NCBI GenBank assembly: GCA_045641345.1
Contig: JAZUGR010000031.1
Coordinates: 62,001-126,000, forward strand
DNA: 64,000 nucleotides
Source: Cacconaster sp045641345
GTDB lineage: Bacteria > Bacteroidota > Bacteroidia > Bacteroidales > UBA932
Direction of reading: 5' to 3'
Below the pieces are notes generated by a model that was not told the DNA's origin, did no database searches, and saw nothing but the letters and a program-made list of their open reading frames with translations. The position numbers and the translations under genes were made by a program. Shown piece after piece: positions 1 to 9,113 of this stretch; position 1 is the stretch's first letter, and each line of letters begins with the position of its first letter.

Positions 1-1038
1 AATGCCTCCTCTGCGGCATTCGCACAGGGAGACGACAGGCTGAAGTCGGCTAACAATACCTTCAACATGAACCACATAGTGATGTCGTTCCCGATTACCA
101 ACACATCGGCGTTCAAGGTGGGGATAATGCCTTACAGCAGCACCGGATATTATTTTACTGCCGAAGAGACTTCAGACGACCTCACGTCCAGCATTGGCGA
201 CATCCGTTATACCCGCTTTGGTTCGGGAGGTATATACCAGGTCTTCCTCGGGGCCGGGATAACGTTTTTCAAAAGGTTCAGCGTGGGCATAGACGGCTAC
301 TACTATTTCGGCAACATAAATCACGCCACCAACGCCGACTTCCGCAATACCGGCTCCACCTACCGCGCCATAAGCACAGGCTGGTATTATTCGATGAGCG
401 GTTTCGGCGGCAAGGTCGGCCTGCAGTATGAACAGCCCCTGAAATCGGGCAGGAGCCTGACAGTGGGAGCGACGTTCCTGATCCCCACGAGGCTCGGCGG
501 CGAAGTGACCCGCTATTCTTTCGGAGAGCTCTCCTCTTCCACCGATACGGTCCATTACAAAACGACGGAGTTCAGGGGATATGACATCCCGTTGGAGTGG
601 GGGGTCGGCGTCACATACAAGTCGAACGACAAATTGACGGTGGGATTCGACTACAAGCAGCAGAAATGGAGCCATACGGCGTTCCTTCCCACCCCGGGTG
701 TGGATTTCTCTCCCGCCGATATGCGGTCGTTCCGTCTGGGAGCGGAGTGGACCCCGAGCAGATATGACGTGCGGCACTATATGAAAACGCTCACATACCA
801 CGCCGGTGCGTATTACGAAAATTCATATATTTCGCTCAATTCCCATCAAATCAATTCGATGGGATTCACACTCGGCGTAACTTTCCCGATATTCAGATAT
901 TACAACTCGATAACCTTCGGAGTCGATCTGGGCCAGAACGGAACGCTGACGGACAGCCTGATAAGGGAGCGGTATATCAAGTTCACCCTGTCGTTCAGTT
1001 TCCACGACATCTGGTTCATCAAGCAATTGTATGAATAA
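1..1038 (+). CDS. Outer-membrane beta-barrel protein, 5' end outside the window
   Basis: The reading frame is open from base 1, so the start and signal peptide lie upstream; 345 residues are visible. The frame continues through NASSAAFAQ before the first Met at 67, so that Met is probably internal. The protein alternates short polar turns with aromatic-rich strands (for example GYYFTAEET, GWYYSMSGFGGKVGLQY, KFTLSFSFHDIWF), which is the pattern of an outer-membrane barrel, and ends in an aromatic-rich segment. I do not recognise a substrate; a FadL/OMPP1-like or generic Bacteroidota porin-like barrel is possible. It precedes a TPR-like protein, lptC and a PpiD-type foldase, an envelope-biogenesis setting. 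Confidence 0.75.
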   Translation, partial: NASSAAFAQGDDRLKSANNTFNMNHIVMSFPITNTSAFKVGIMPYSSTGYYFTAEETSDDLTSSIGDIRYTRFGSGGIYQVFLGAGITFFKRFSVGIDGYYYFGNINHATNADFRNTGSTYRAISTGWYYSMSGFGGKVGLQYEQPLKSGRSLTVGATFLIPTRLGGEVTRYSFGELSSSTDTVHYKTTEFRGYDIPLEWGVGVTYKSNDKLTVGFDYKQQKWSHTAFLPTPGVDFSPADMRSFRLGAEWTPSRYDVRHYMKTLTYHAGAYYENSYISLNSHQINSMGFTLGVTFPIFRYYNSITFGVDLGQNGTLTDSLIRERYIKFTLSFSFHDIWFIKQLYE

Positions 1039-1045
1039 AAATGAT

Positions 1046-1053
1046 TAGTTTTG
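1046..1053 (+). promoter_or_regulatory. Candidate Bacteroidota -7 box (TAGTTTTG)
   Basis: TAGTTTTG matches the TAnnTTTG -7 consensus and lies 36 bases before the ATG at 1090, just after the stop of the barrel gene. No clear -33 TTTG is seen at the usual 19-21 base distance. Confidence 0.5.
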
Positions 1054-1089
1054 CACGATTTTTGAAGAGAACAAAATAAACCAACAGTG

Positions 1090-2397
1090 ATGAAGAAGTT
1101 AGCATTAGTTATTCTCGCAACGGTTCTGGGCGTTTCTGCATCAGCTCAGGGCAAGTATGGCAAGGACAGCGCGGAATGCATCAAGTACCTTTCCTATTAT
1201 TCGGAATATGTAAAGCAGAACAATCTTGTCGAGGCTGCGCCTTTCTGGAGAACGGCGATGTCGCTCTGCCCTCCCACGGCGAATCAGAACCTCCTCATCA
1301 ACGGACAGAAAATCCTGCGTCGCGAAGTTGTCAACGAAAAGGACCCATCGCGTCGCCAGCAGCTTATAGATTCCCTGTTGTGGCTCAACGATATCCGCGC
1401 CGAGTACTATCCGAAGTATTTCAACAAGGCGCTTGACAACAAGGCGATAGATATCATAAACTTCTACAAGGGTGACAAGCAGGCCGGATACGGGATGCTC
1501 GACGGGATTGTCAGCAAGATCGGCGGTGATTGCTCCCCCGCAGTCTATGTCAACTACCTCCAATATGCGGTTGACCTCTACAAGGAGCAGAAAATGTCGG
1601 CCGATGACGTACTGGCATGCTATACCCGCATAGCCGGATACCTCGACGGCAGCAAGCGTGCCGACGTGGCATCGGCCAGGAGCGGCGTGGAGCAGGTGTT
1701 CATCGACAGCGGCGTGGCTTCGTGCGACAATCTGGTGGCGCTCTACACCCCCCGCTACGAATCCGCGGCCTCCGACAAGGCTCTCCTTACCAATATGGTG
1801 ACGATGCTTTCCAAATCAGAGTGTTTCGATACCGAAATATATCTCAAGGCCGTCGAGTCGCTTTATGCCGTTGACCCTTCGGCAAAGTCGGCATATTTCC
1901 TGTACAAGCTCTATTCGTCGCGCGACAAGAACGAATCGGCCGCAAAGGCCCTTTCGGAGGCCATAGGAATGCTCGACAGAACAAAGGCCGAGGATATCGC
2001 CACGATTGCCGATTACAGCATGGAGCTTGCAACGTTCTACTTCAAGAAGCTCGGTCACGGGGCAAAGGCTGTCGAACTGGCCAAGACGGTTCCGGACATG
2101 AACCCCGCCCTCACAGGCAAGGCGTATCTCCTTATCGGAACCGTTTGGGGCTCGCAGAAATGCTCCGGCAACGAGGTTGAGGCCCGCGCTCCGTTCTGGG
2201 TGGCCGTTGACTATATGAACAAGGCCAAGGCTGCCGACGAGTCGCTGAGCGAAGAGGCCAACAATCTGATTGCCCAGTATCGCAAGTATTTCCCTCAGCA
2301 GGCCGACGCTTTTATGTATGACGTGATTGACGGCAATTCATATACGGTGTCCTGCAACGGGCTGCGTGAATCCACTGTTGTCCGCACCAACAAGTAA
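1090..2397 (+). CDS. Secreted TPR-like helical repeat protein of unknown role
   Basis: 435 residues. A clear Sec signal peptide (MKKLALVILATVLGVSASAQ) fits cleavage after SAQ; ATG at 1090 is preferred over the in-frame GTG at 1087. The mature part is mostly alpha-helical with repeated amphipathic helix pairs typical of degenerate tetratricopeptide repeats (for example the segments around residues 35-70, 165-195 and 275-330), and it has several scattered cysteines. No catalytic motif is visible. It overlaps the start of lptC by one base, so the two are probably translationally coupled. A periplasmic scaffold role in envelope assembly is inferred only from context. Confidence 0.75.
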   Translation: MKKLALVILATVLGVSASAQGKYGKDSAECIKYLSYYSEYVKQNNLVEAAPFWRTAMSLCPPTANQNLLINGQKILRREVVNEKDPSRRQQLIDSLLWLNDIRAEYYPKYFNKALDNKAIDIINFYKGDKQAGYGMLDGIVSKIGGDCSPAVYVNYLQYAVDLYKEQKMSADDVLACYTRIAGYLDGSKRADVASARSGVEQVFIDSGVASCDNLVALYTPRYESAASDKALLTNMVTMLSKSECFDTEIYLKAVESLYAVDPSAKSAYFLYKLYSSRDKNESAAKALSEAIGMLDRTKAEDIATIADYSMELATFYFKKLGHGAKAVELAKTVPDMNPALTGKAYLLIGTVWGSQKCSGNEVEARAPFWVAVDYMNKAKAADESLSEEANNLIAQYRKYFPQQADAFMYDVIDGNSYTVSCNGLRESTVVRTNK

Positions 2398-3062
2398 TGA
2401 TTTCAGGACTACGGAAATCCATTTCTTGCATTATAGCCGCTTCCGCGGCTATAATGCTTTCTGCATCCTGCAGGCAGGAAGTGGAGGCGAATCCGTTTGA
2501 CATGGAGAAAATTCCGTCGCAGACGGTGGAGGATATGGCGGTCGTCCAGTCCGAAAACGGCGCGGTCAAGATGCGTATGACGGCGCCGCTCCTCCAGCAT
2601 TTCAGCTATGTCAAAGACGGGCGGGCTCAGGAATACGACTATTATCCCGAGGGGATATCGGTGAAGGCATATACCGCCGACGGCGCGTTGGAGACCACCA
2701 TCACCGCCGATGAGGCAAAGCACATAACCACGAGAGGTTCCGAGACATGGATGGCTTACGGCAATGTGGTGGTGACCAATCTCATCAAGGAGGAAAAGAT
2801 GGAATCCGATACGATGTATTGGGATCAGGACAAGAAAAAGATATATACGAACTGCTACGTAAGGATAACCTCCCACAACGGAATGATGCAGGGGTACGGA
2901 ATGGAATCCGACGAAAGGGCCCGCAATTCCGAAATACTCAAACCGTTCGACTCCTACTCCAGGATAAGTGATTCGACCGACGTATATGTCGACTCCCTGA
3001 ATTTCATCGGCCCCAAAAAGAAACCTTTTGCAAGAAAAGATTCCGTACTAACGGATTTTTAA
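2397..3062 (+). CDS. lptC: LPS export lipoprotein LptC
   Basis: 221 residues. The N-terminus is a lipoprotein signal with lipobox LSASC (Cys near residue 25), followed by a beta-rich LptC-type domain in which strands such as GAVKMRMTAPLLQHF, TITADEAKHITTRGS and AYGNVVVTNL recall the OstA/LptC beta-jellyroll. LptC moves LPS from the inner-membrane LptBFG complex to periplasmic LptA. Bacteroidota LptC proteins are often annotated as lipoproteins, which fits. The ATG shares its A with the upstream stop codon. A -7 box for the next gene begins two bases after this stop. Confidence 0.85.
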   Translation: MISGLRKSISCIIAASAAIMLSASCRQEVEANPFDMEKIPSQTVEDMAVVQSENGAVKMRMTAPLLQHFSYVKDGRAQEYDYYPEGISVKAYTADGALETTITADEAKHITTRGSETWMAYGNVVVTNLIKEEKMESDTMYWDQDKKKIYTNCYVRITSHNGMMQGYGMESDERARNSEILKPFDSYSRISDSTDVYVDSLNFIGPKKKPFARKDSVLTDF

Positions 3063-3063
3063 T

Positions 3064-3071
3064 TACTTTTG
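3064..3071 (+). promoter_or_regulatory. Candidate -7 box (TACTTTTG) for ppiD
   Basis: TACTTTTG fits TAnnTTTG and starts two bases after the lptC stop, 32 bases before the ppiD ATG. It would give a leader of about 25 nucleotides. No convincing -33 TTTG is seen at the expected distance. Confidence 0.5.
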
Positions 3072-3103
3072 CAAACTTATCGAAACTATTAAATTACAAC
3101 AAT

Positions 3104-5164
3104 ATGGCGGTATTAGAGAAAATCCGTGTAAAATTCGGGATTTTAATCACAGTTCTTGTTGCCCTGGCACTCCTTTCATTCATCATCGACCCCAGCACTC
3201 TGCAGAGCGCTGCCCAGATGTTCTCTTCTGAAAACAAGGTGGGAGAAATGAACGGAAAGAACATTTCCTACAGGGACTTCTACGAAGAAGTCGATCACTA
3301 TACAAAGCTTACCGAAATGCTCGGGCAGAGAGCCGGTGACGAGCAGGCCCAGGCTTCCATCCGCGACCTTGCCTGGCAGTCGCTGTTCGATGAGAACGTA
3401 TTCCTCCCCAAGATAGAAAAGGCCGGCATATTTGTCTCCCAGCAGGAGATGCAGGATCTCACACAGGGCGAAACCATCTCTCCGATACTTCTTCAGCAGA
3501 GGATGTTCCTCGACGAGAACGGCAATTTCGACCGCTCCGCACTTCTGAATTTCGTGCAGTCGGTCGATACCGACCCTTCGGGGCAGAGCGCCATGTTCTG
3601 GGATTTTCTCGAGAGTTCCATCTACAAAGCCCGCATTTATGACAAGTACACCACGCTTCTGATGGCCTCGACGCTTCAGAATCCCGTCGAGAAGGCCCGT
3701 GTCATTGCCAACAACAACGTCACGTACGACATCGATTATATCACCGTCCCCGTTGACTTCGCTCCCGACAGCACAATTTCGGTTTCGGAAAAGGAAATCA
3801 GAAAATACTATGATGAGCGCAAGTCTTCGATGAAGCAGCTTGCAAACCGCGACATCGAATATGTAATGTGGGAGGTTGAGCCTTCTGCCGAGGATATAGC
3901 CTCTGCGAAGGTTGTATTCGACGAACAGTATGCAGAATTTGCGACGACCGACAACCTCAAGAATTTCATAGTCGTAAATTCGGATGCAAAGTGGGATACA
4001 TATTTTTACAAAGAATCCCAGCTTGCCTCCCGTCCTGAATTCAAGGCAATCGCCTTCGACAAAAAGACCAACGCTGTGAGCGACGTAAGGTCCGACGACA
4101 ACAGCTTCTCGGCCGCACGCGTTGCTGCACGGGCACAGAGGTCCGATTCGGCAAAAGTCGCCTATGCGCTGCTGCCTCTTGCCCAGGAGGCCCAGGCAGA
4201 TTCACTTGCCGAGGTTGCCCGCAAGGGTGGTATGCCGGCCGAATTCACCGAAATGGGCTGGCTTACGCAGGAAATCACCGCAGCCAACGGTCTTTCAGAC
4301 CTTGACGTGGTGTTTGACGCTTCTGCCGGCAAGGTTGTGAAGGTCCGCAGCCTCAATGCACAGGGTTTCTTTGTTCTTTATGTCATGGAGCGCACAAAGC
4401 CCGTGGAGAAAGTGCAGCTTGCAGTATTCGTGAAGAACGTTCTCCCTTCTGAAGATACGTATCGCGACTATCTGATGAAAGCAACCGACTTTGCCGACCG
4501 AAGCGAAGGCAAGTATGCCAAATTCGCGGAGATCGTCGCCGCCGAGCAGTTGCCGGTAATCCCGATGCAGAACGTCTACGAAGCCACCCGCAGGGTGGGC
4601 GTTTGCGACAATGCCCGCGAACTTGTACGCTGGATTTTCGAGAAGAAAACGAAAAAAGGCAGTGTTTCCGACGTCATCATCGTCGACAACAAATATTATT
4701 TCGTCGCTGCAGTCACCGCTGTCCGCAGCGAGGGTACTGTAGAGCTCAAGGATGTTGAAGAAAACATCAAGCTCAAGCTGATTTCCGACAAGAAGGTTGA
4801 AAAGCTTCAGGGCGAAGTTGCCGGAAAGATAGCGGAGTGCAAGACAATCGAGGATGCCGCAGGCATACTCGGCGAAAGTGTGAGCCACACCACCGGAGTT
4901 TCATTCGGGTCGCAGTATCAACAGGTTGACAATGCCGTCCTCGGCGCTCTGGCCAATGCTCAGCCGAACGTTCTCTGCGGTCCCGTCAAGGGTGATTTCG
5001 GTGTTGTCGTATTCCAGGTTGCAGCCCGTCAGGAAGGTACCTTCTTCACGGATGAGGATGCCGCTACCTATCAGAGCCAGAAGTCTGCATTCCAGGTTCA
5101 GGCTCTTGACGGTGTGCTTGCCGAAGAGGCTTCCGTAAAGGACTACAGAGCGAGATTCTTCTAG
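3104..5164 (+). CDS. ppiD: PpiD/SurA-type periplasmic peptidylprolyl isomerase
   Basis: 686 residues. It starts MAVLEKIRVKFGIL and has one N-terminal membrane anchor (about residues 12-32), the PpiD layout. A SurA-N-like helical chaperone region follows (about 40-230). A parvulin-like segment is recognisable at about 345-440, including the piece GGMPAEFTEMGWLTQE and a later FFVLYVMERTKPVEKV strand. A second coiled and beta-rich region completes the protein. The family helps fold outer-membrane and secreted proteins at the periplasmic face of the inner membrane. Length is normal for Bacteroidales homologues (about 700). It converges with the permease gene 7 bases downstream. Confidence 0.88.
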   Translation: MAVLEKIRVKFGILITVLVALALLSFIIDPSTLQSAAQMFSSENKVGEMNGKNISYRDFYEEVDHYTKLTEMLGQRAGDEQAQASIRDLAWQSLFDENVFLPKIEKAGIFVSQQEMQDLTQGETISPILLQQRMFLDENGNFDRSALLNFVQSVDTDPSGQSAMFWDFLESSIYKARIYDKYTTLLMASTLQNPVEKARVIANNNVTYDIDYITVPVDFAPDSTISVSEKEIRKYYDERKSSMKQLANRDIEYVMWEVEPSAEDIASAKVVFDEQYAEFATTDNLKNFIVVNSDAKWDTYFYKESQLASRPEFKAIAFDKKTNAVSDVRSDDNSFSAARVAARAQRSDSAKVAYALLPLAQEAQADSLAEVARKGGMPAEFTEMGWLTQEITAANGLSDLDVVFDASAGKVVKVRSLNAQGFFVLYVMERTKPVEKVQLAVFVKNVLPSEDTYRDYLMKATDFADRSEGKYAKFAEIVAAEQLPVIPMQNVYEATRRVGVCDNARELVRWIFEKKTKKGSVSDVIIVDNKYYFVAAVTAVRSEGTVELKDVEENIKLKLISDKKVEKLQGEVAGKIAECKTIEDAAGILGESVSHTTGVSFGSQYQQVDNAVLGALANAQPNVLCGPVKGDFGVVVFQVAARQEGTFFTDEDAATYQSQKSAFQVQALDGVLAEEASVKDYRARFF

Positions 5165-5171
5165 CAGGCAG

Positions 5172-6398
5172 TCATTCCCGCAGAAGAGCTTCTGCTGGAT
5201 GGAGATTTGCAGCCGCCGTGGCAGGAGCCACTCCGGCTGCAATTCCTATTATGGCGGCAATGAGCATACCGGTTGCGGCGTTGCCCGGGCTGAGCGAAAC
5301 GGGCAGAGGACTTCTGTAGAGAAGGAGAGTGGCCAGCCATACGACGGCAAGGCCTGCGGCGCCTCCCATTACCGAGAGTGTGACCGACTCCGTAAGGTAT
5401 TGCAGGACTATGATTCTCCGTTTTGCTCCGAGCGCCATCTGGAGCCCTATCTGGGCGGTGCGTTCCCTTACCGATACGAACATTATGTTAGCAATTCCGA
5501 AACCACCGACAAGGAGCGAAAATATTCCGATGATCCATCCGATGGAGTCCACCAGGGCAAAGAGGTTCTCCATCTCATTGACAATGAACGAAAGACGGTT
5601 GACGGAAAAATTGTCTTTCGCCTGCGGGGAGAGCCGCCTGTAGCGGCGCATCAGGGCCCTTATTTCGGCGGTGAAGGTTTCGTCGCTTATGCCTTCGGCA
5701 GGCTTGATGGCCAGGGACGTGCGGCATCCGTTGAATGAGTTGAGCCGCATAGCCAGGCGTGCCGGAATCATTATGGATTTGTCGGTGTCGGCAAGACTCA
5801 CGGAATTCAATCCGCTGCGCTCGAGCGTGCCTATTATGGTGCAGCGCACACCGTCGAGCGTCACTATGCTGTCGGTTTTGTGCAATTTGGCATAATCGGC
5901 GCCGGCAATGGCGACAGGCGCTCCATATTGCAGTTCCCCCGCCGAGAAAGGCCTTCCGGAAACTATCCGGTTGCGTATGGTCATCTCCCATCCGGGAGTT
6001 ATCCCGACGGTTGTCCCGTCGTCCAGAAAGCAAGTCCAGCACATCTGCGAGAAAGTGCTGTTATGCTGTGCCAGGAAAAGATATTCATCGTAGGTTACCT
6101 GGGGTCGGGAGACATATTCCCACCATCTGAATATACCCTCCTCGTTCAGGTCGGGCTCAAGGGGCATCTGCTCCACAAAGGTTACATCCTTGCCGAATTC
6201 TTCCAGCCCCTGGTCAAGGCTTTCCTTGAGCGAATCCACAAGTGTGAATACCGATACGATTGAAAAAATCCCGATGGATACCCCGGCCAGTGACAGTATC
6301 GTCCTGAACTTGTCAACTTTCAATTCCGACAGGGCAAAGCGTGCGCTGTCGGTGGCAATCCCTGCAAGGTTGCCCGCTTTCCACACAAATCCCTTCAT
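5172..6398 (-). CDS. MacB/FtsX-type ABC transporter permease
   Basis: 408 residues. The layout is one N-terminal transmembrane helix (about 33-55, in the typical RTILSLAGVSIGIFSIVSVF context), a large extracytoplasmic MacB-PCD domain (about 60-280), then three C-terminal helices (about 285-400) with the FtsX signature region RTAQIGLQMALGAKRRII. Such permeases pair with LolD/MacB-type ATPases to move lipoproteins, peptides or drugs. No ATPase gene is adjacent; one is encoded at 33140, but pairing with it is speculation. It lies 10 bases downstream of mutS on the same strand and is probably co-transcribed. Confidence 0.88.
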   Translation of the reverse strand: MKGFVWKAGNLAGIATDSARFALSELKVDKFRTILSLAGVSIGIFSIVSVFTLVDSLKESLDQGLEEFGKDVTFVEQMPLEPDLNEEGIFRWWEYVSRPQVTYDEYLFLAQHNSTFSQMCWTCFLDDGTTVGITPGWEMTIRNRIVSGRPFSAGELQYGAPVAIAGADYAKLHKTDSIVTLDGVRCTIIGTLERSGLNSVSLADTDKSIMIPARLAMRLNSFNGCRTSLAIKPAEGISDETFTAEIRALMRRYRRLSPQAKDNFSVNRLSFIVNEMENLFALVDSIGWIIGIFSLLVGGFGIANIMFVSVRERTAQIGLQMALGAKRRIIVLQYLTESVTLSVMGGAAGLAVVWLATLLLYRSPLPVSLSPGNAATGMLIAAIIGIAAGVAPATAAANLHPAEALLRE

Positions 6399-6408
6399 TT
6401 CTCCTCTA

Positions 6409-9030
6409 CTACAAACCTGTTTTCTTTTTAAGTTCTCTTATCAGATCGAATGCATCGAGCGGAGACATCGAATTGATGTCCGCGGCATTCAGCTTGTTCT
6501 TTATTTCGAGCAGCAGCGGGTCGTCAAGCTGGTAGAGTGACAGTTGCATACCCGATATGTTCCGTTTGGCCCCGGATGAAGAAGGTTCGGCTACGGGAGA
6601 CGATTCTTCGAGCTCGCCGAGCTTGCGTTCCGCATTGCGGATGACTTCTTCCGGCATCCCGGCCAGTCTGGCCACATGGATTCCGAAACTGTGCGCCACC
6701 CCGCCCTTGCACAATTTGCGCAGGAACACGACCTTGCCGTCGGCCTCTCTGACGGAGATATGATAGTTGTGCACCCTGCTGTAAAGCGTTTCAAGCTCGT
6801 TGAGCTCGTGGTAATGCGTGGCGAAAAGGGTTTTGGGGTGGTCTTTTGACGGGGTGTCCGGCCCGTGCAGGTACTCCACGATACTCCATGCTATCGACAT
6901 TCCGTCGAAAGTGCTCGTGCCGCGGCCGATTTCATCGAGCAGGATAAGCGACCGTGGAGAGATATTGTTGAGGATTGTAGCAGTTTCGGTCATTTCCACC
7001 ATGAACGTGGACTCTCCGCGGGAAATGTTGTCCGAGGCTCCGACCCTTGTAAAGATTTTATCCACAAGGCCGATTCTGGCCGCTTTGGCAGGGACGAAAG
7101 AGCCCATCTGGGCCATCAGCACAATCAGGGCGCCCTGACGCAGAAATGCCGATTTTCCGGCCATATTGGGCCCCGTGAGAATTATTATCTGCTGAGTTTC
7201 GTTGTTCAGATAAAGGTCGTTGGCCACATATTCCTCACCCGGAGGCATAAGGGTTTCTATTACCGGGTGGCGACCGGCTGTGATGCTGATTTCAAGGCCC
7301 TCGTCGATATCGGGGCGGCAATAGTTGTTCTCAAGGGCTATGTAGGCGAAGGAGGCCAGACAGTCGAGCGTTGCCACCGCTGCCGCGTCTTTCTGCAACA
7401 TCGGAATGAGCTCCTGAATATGGCGCACGATTCCGGCGTAGATTTCAGCCTCGATTGCAAGGATTCTGTCGCCCGCTCCGAGGATGGTTTCTTCGTATTC
7501 CTTTATTTCCTGCGTGATGTAGCGCTCGGCATTGACCAGGGTCTGCTTGCGTATCCACTCCTGCGGAACCTTGTCCTTGTGTATGTTGCGTACTTCGAGG
7601 TAATATCCGAAAACGTTGTTGTATCCGATTTTCAGGGACGGAATGCCGGTGGCTTCCTTTTCCCTCTCCTGAATCCGCTCCAATACATCCTTTCCGCCCG
7701 TAAGGATATTGCGTGCCGAATCGAGCTCCGCCGATACACCGGACGCTATTACGTCGCCCTTGCCGATCTGGGCCGCCGCATCAGGCAGAATAGAAGATGA
7801 AATCAGCTGGTAGAGGTCCTTGCAGCAGTCAACCTCGCGCATGAGATTCAGAAGGGGAGTCCCCTCGACGGAGGCTTTCACCTCCTCCAGAGCCTTGAGG
7901 CCGCGGGCAAGCTGCAGAGCCTCGCGTGGGGAGAGTCTTCCTGCCGCCGCCTTCGACACTATGCGCTCCATATCGCCCACATTGGAGAGAGCCTCCCGTA
8001 CCGAGTCGAGGAGCTGCCTGTCGGCGGCAAGCGCTCCGACGGCATCGTAGCGTTGCTCCAAGGTGGCCTTGTCCTTGAGCGGCATTGCGAGCCACTCCCG
8101 CAACAGGCGCGAGCCCATAGGGGAGCTGCACCGGTCCATCACCTGAAGCAGGGACACTCCATCTCCGCCGGATTGGGAGCCGAACAGCTCGAGGTTGCGC
8201 ATTGTGAAACGGTCCATCCACACAAAGTCGTGCTGGTCGATGCGCGATACAGACCGGATGTGGCCCGTCTCGGTGTGGTGTGTGAGTTCGAGGTAGAAAA
8301 GTGCGGCTCCGGCCGCAGTGATGCCGAGGGGCATGCCGTCGATTCCGAACCCCTTCAACGATCCGGTGCCGAGCTGCTGAGAGAGTTTCTTGCGGCACGA
8401 CTCATACACGAACGCCCACTCGTCGAGCGAGGTGACGAACGCTTTTTTGCCCATTGAGTTGCGCCATTCGGCGAAAGAGCTCCTCTCCACCAGGATTTCC
8501 CTGGGGTCCATGTCGGAAAGGAGGACATCTATATATTCCCTTGAGCCTTCAGCAATCTTGAACGTGCCGGTGGATATGTCGAGAAATGCCACTCCGGCCG
8601 TCTGAACGCCCCTGTTGGTCCCGAAGGCAACGGCGGCCAGGAAGTTGTTCTCGTCACTCTTGAGAAGATTGTCATTGTAGGCCACCCCCGGGGTGACGAG
8701 TTCGGTGACTCCGCGCCTGACCAGTTTTTTGGTCAACTTCGGATCTTCGAGCTGGTCGCAGACGGCCACTTTGTATCCCGCGCGCACAAGCTTGGGAAGG
8801 TAAGTGTCGATTGCGTGGAAAGGAACTCCTGCAAGGGGGGTGAATTCCCCGCCTCCCGAGGCGCGGCGGGTCAGGACTATGCCGAGGGTCTTGCTGGCGG
8901 CAACGGCGTCGTCGCCGAAGGTTTCATAGAAATCGCCCACGCGGTACAGAAGCAGCGCGTCGGGATTCTGGGCCTTGATTTCGTAATACTGCGCCAGCAG
9001 CGGCGATTCCTGTTTCCCCGTCTCTTTCAT
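6409..9030 (-). CDS. mutS: DNA mismatch repair protein MutS
   Basis: 873 residues, a normal length. The mismatch-reading Phe-x-Glu motif is present as F34-Y35-E36 in DFYETFGDDA. The ATPase domain has Walker A TGPNMAGKSAFLRQ, Walker B LLDEIGRGTSTFDG and the FATHYHEL segment, followed by a C-terminal extension. MutS recognises mismatches and recruits MutL. The start is fixed by the conserved N-terminal region and the absence of another suitable Met. A TACTTTTG box ends only 7 bases before the ATG, so the transcript may be nearly leaderless. Confidence 0.97.
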   Translation of the reverse strand: MKETGKQESPLLAQYYEIKAQNPDALLLYRVGDFYETFGDDAVAASKTLGIVLTRRASGGGEFTPLAGVPFHAIDTYLPKLVRAGYKVAVCDQLEDPKLTKKLVRRGVTELVTPGVAYNDNLLKSDENNFLAAVAFGTNRGVQTAGVAFLDISTGTFKIAEGSREYIDVLLSDMDPREILVERSSFAEWRNSMGKKAFVTSLDEWAFVYESCRKKLSQQLGTGSLKGFGIDGMPLGITAAGAALFYLELTHHTETGHIRSVSRIDQHDFVWMDRFTMRNLELFGSQSGGDGVSLLQVMDRCSSPMGSRLLREWLAMPLKDKATLEQRYDAVGALAADRQLLDSVREALSNVGDMERIVSKAAAGRLSPREALQLARGLKALEEVKASVEGTPLLNLMREVDCCKDLYQLISSSILPDAAAQIGKGDVIASGVSAELDSARNILTGGKDVLERIQEREKEATGIPSLKIGYNNVFGYYLEVRNIHKDKVPQEWIRKQTLVNAERYITQEIKEYEETILGAGDRILAIEAEIYAGIVRHIQELIPMLQKDAAAVATLDCLASFAYIALENNYCRPDIDEGLEISITAGRHPVIETLMPPGEEYVANDLYLNNETQQIIILTGPNMAGKSAFLRQGALIVLMAQMGSFVPAKAARIGLVDKIFTRVGASDNISRGESTFMVEMTETATILNNISPRSLILLDEIGRGTSTFDGMSIAWSIVEYLHGPDTPSKDHPKTLFATHYHELNELETLYSRVHNYHISVREADGKVVFLRKLCKGGVAHSFGIHVARLAGMPEEVIRNAERKLGELEESSPVAEPSSSGAKRNISGMQLSLYQLDDPLLLEIKNKLNAADINSMSPLDAFDLIRELKKKTGL

Positions 9031-9037
9031 TACAGGG

Positions 9038-9045
9038 CAAAAGTA
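9038..9045 (-). promoter_or_regulatory. Candidate -7 box (TACTTTTG) for mutS
   Basis: Read on the minus strand, TACTTTTG ends 7 bases before the mutS ATG. If used, transcription would begin at or next to the start codon. No -33 TTTG stands at the expected spacing, so this is a candidate. Confidence 0.45.
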
Positions 9046-9066
9046 CCAAATAATTGAGAATTTTTA

Positions 9067-9074
9067 TAGATTTG
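9067..9074 (+). promoter_or_regulatory. Candidate -7 box (TAGATTTG) for the gene at 9114
   Basis: TAGATTTG matches TAnnTTTG and sits 39 bases before the ATG at 9114, in the divergent 83-base gap shared with mutS. A -33 element is not evident. Confidence 0.45.
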
Positions 9075-9113
9075 TAATCTGAAAGGAAAGACATATTACC
9101 AAAAACAGAAAAT

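Noticed and set aside
5180..5195. GCAGAAG-AG-CTTCTGC as a terminator between ppiD and the permease
   Set aside because: It falls inside the permease coding end, has no T-run and has a 2-base centre; not convincing.
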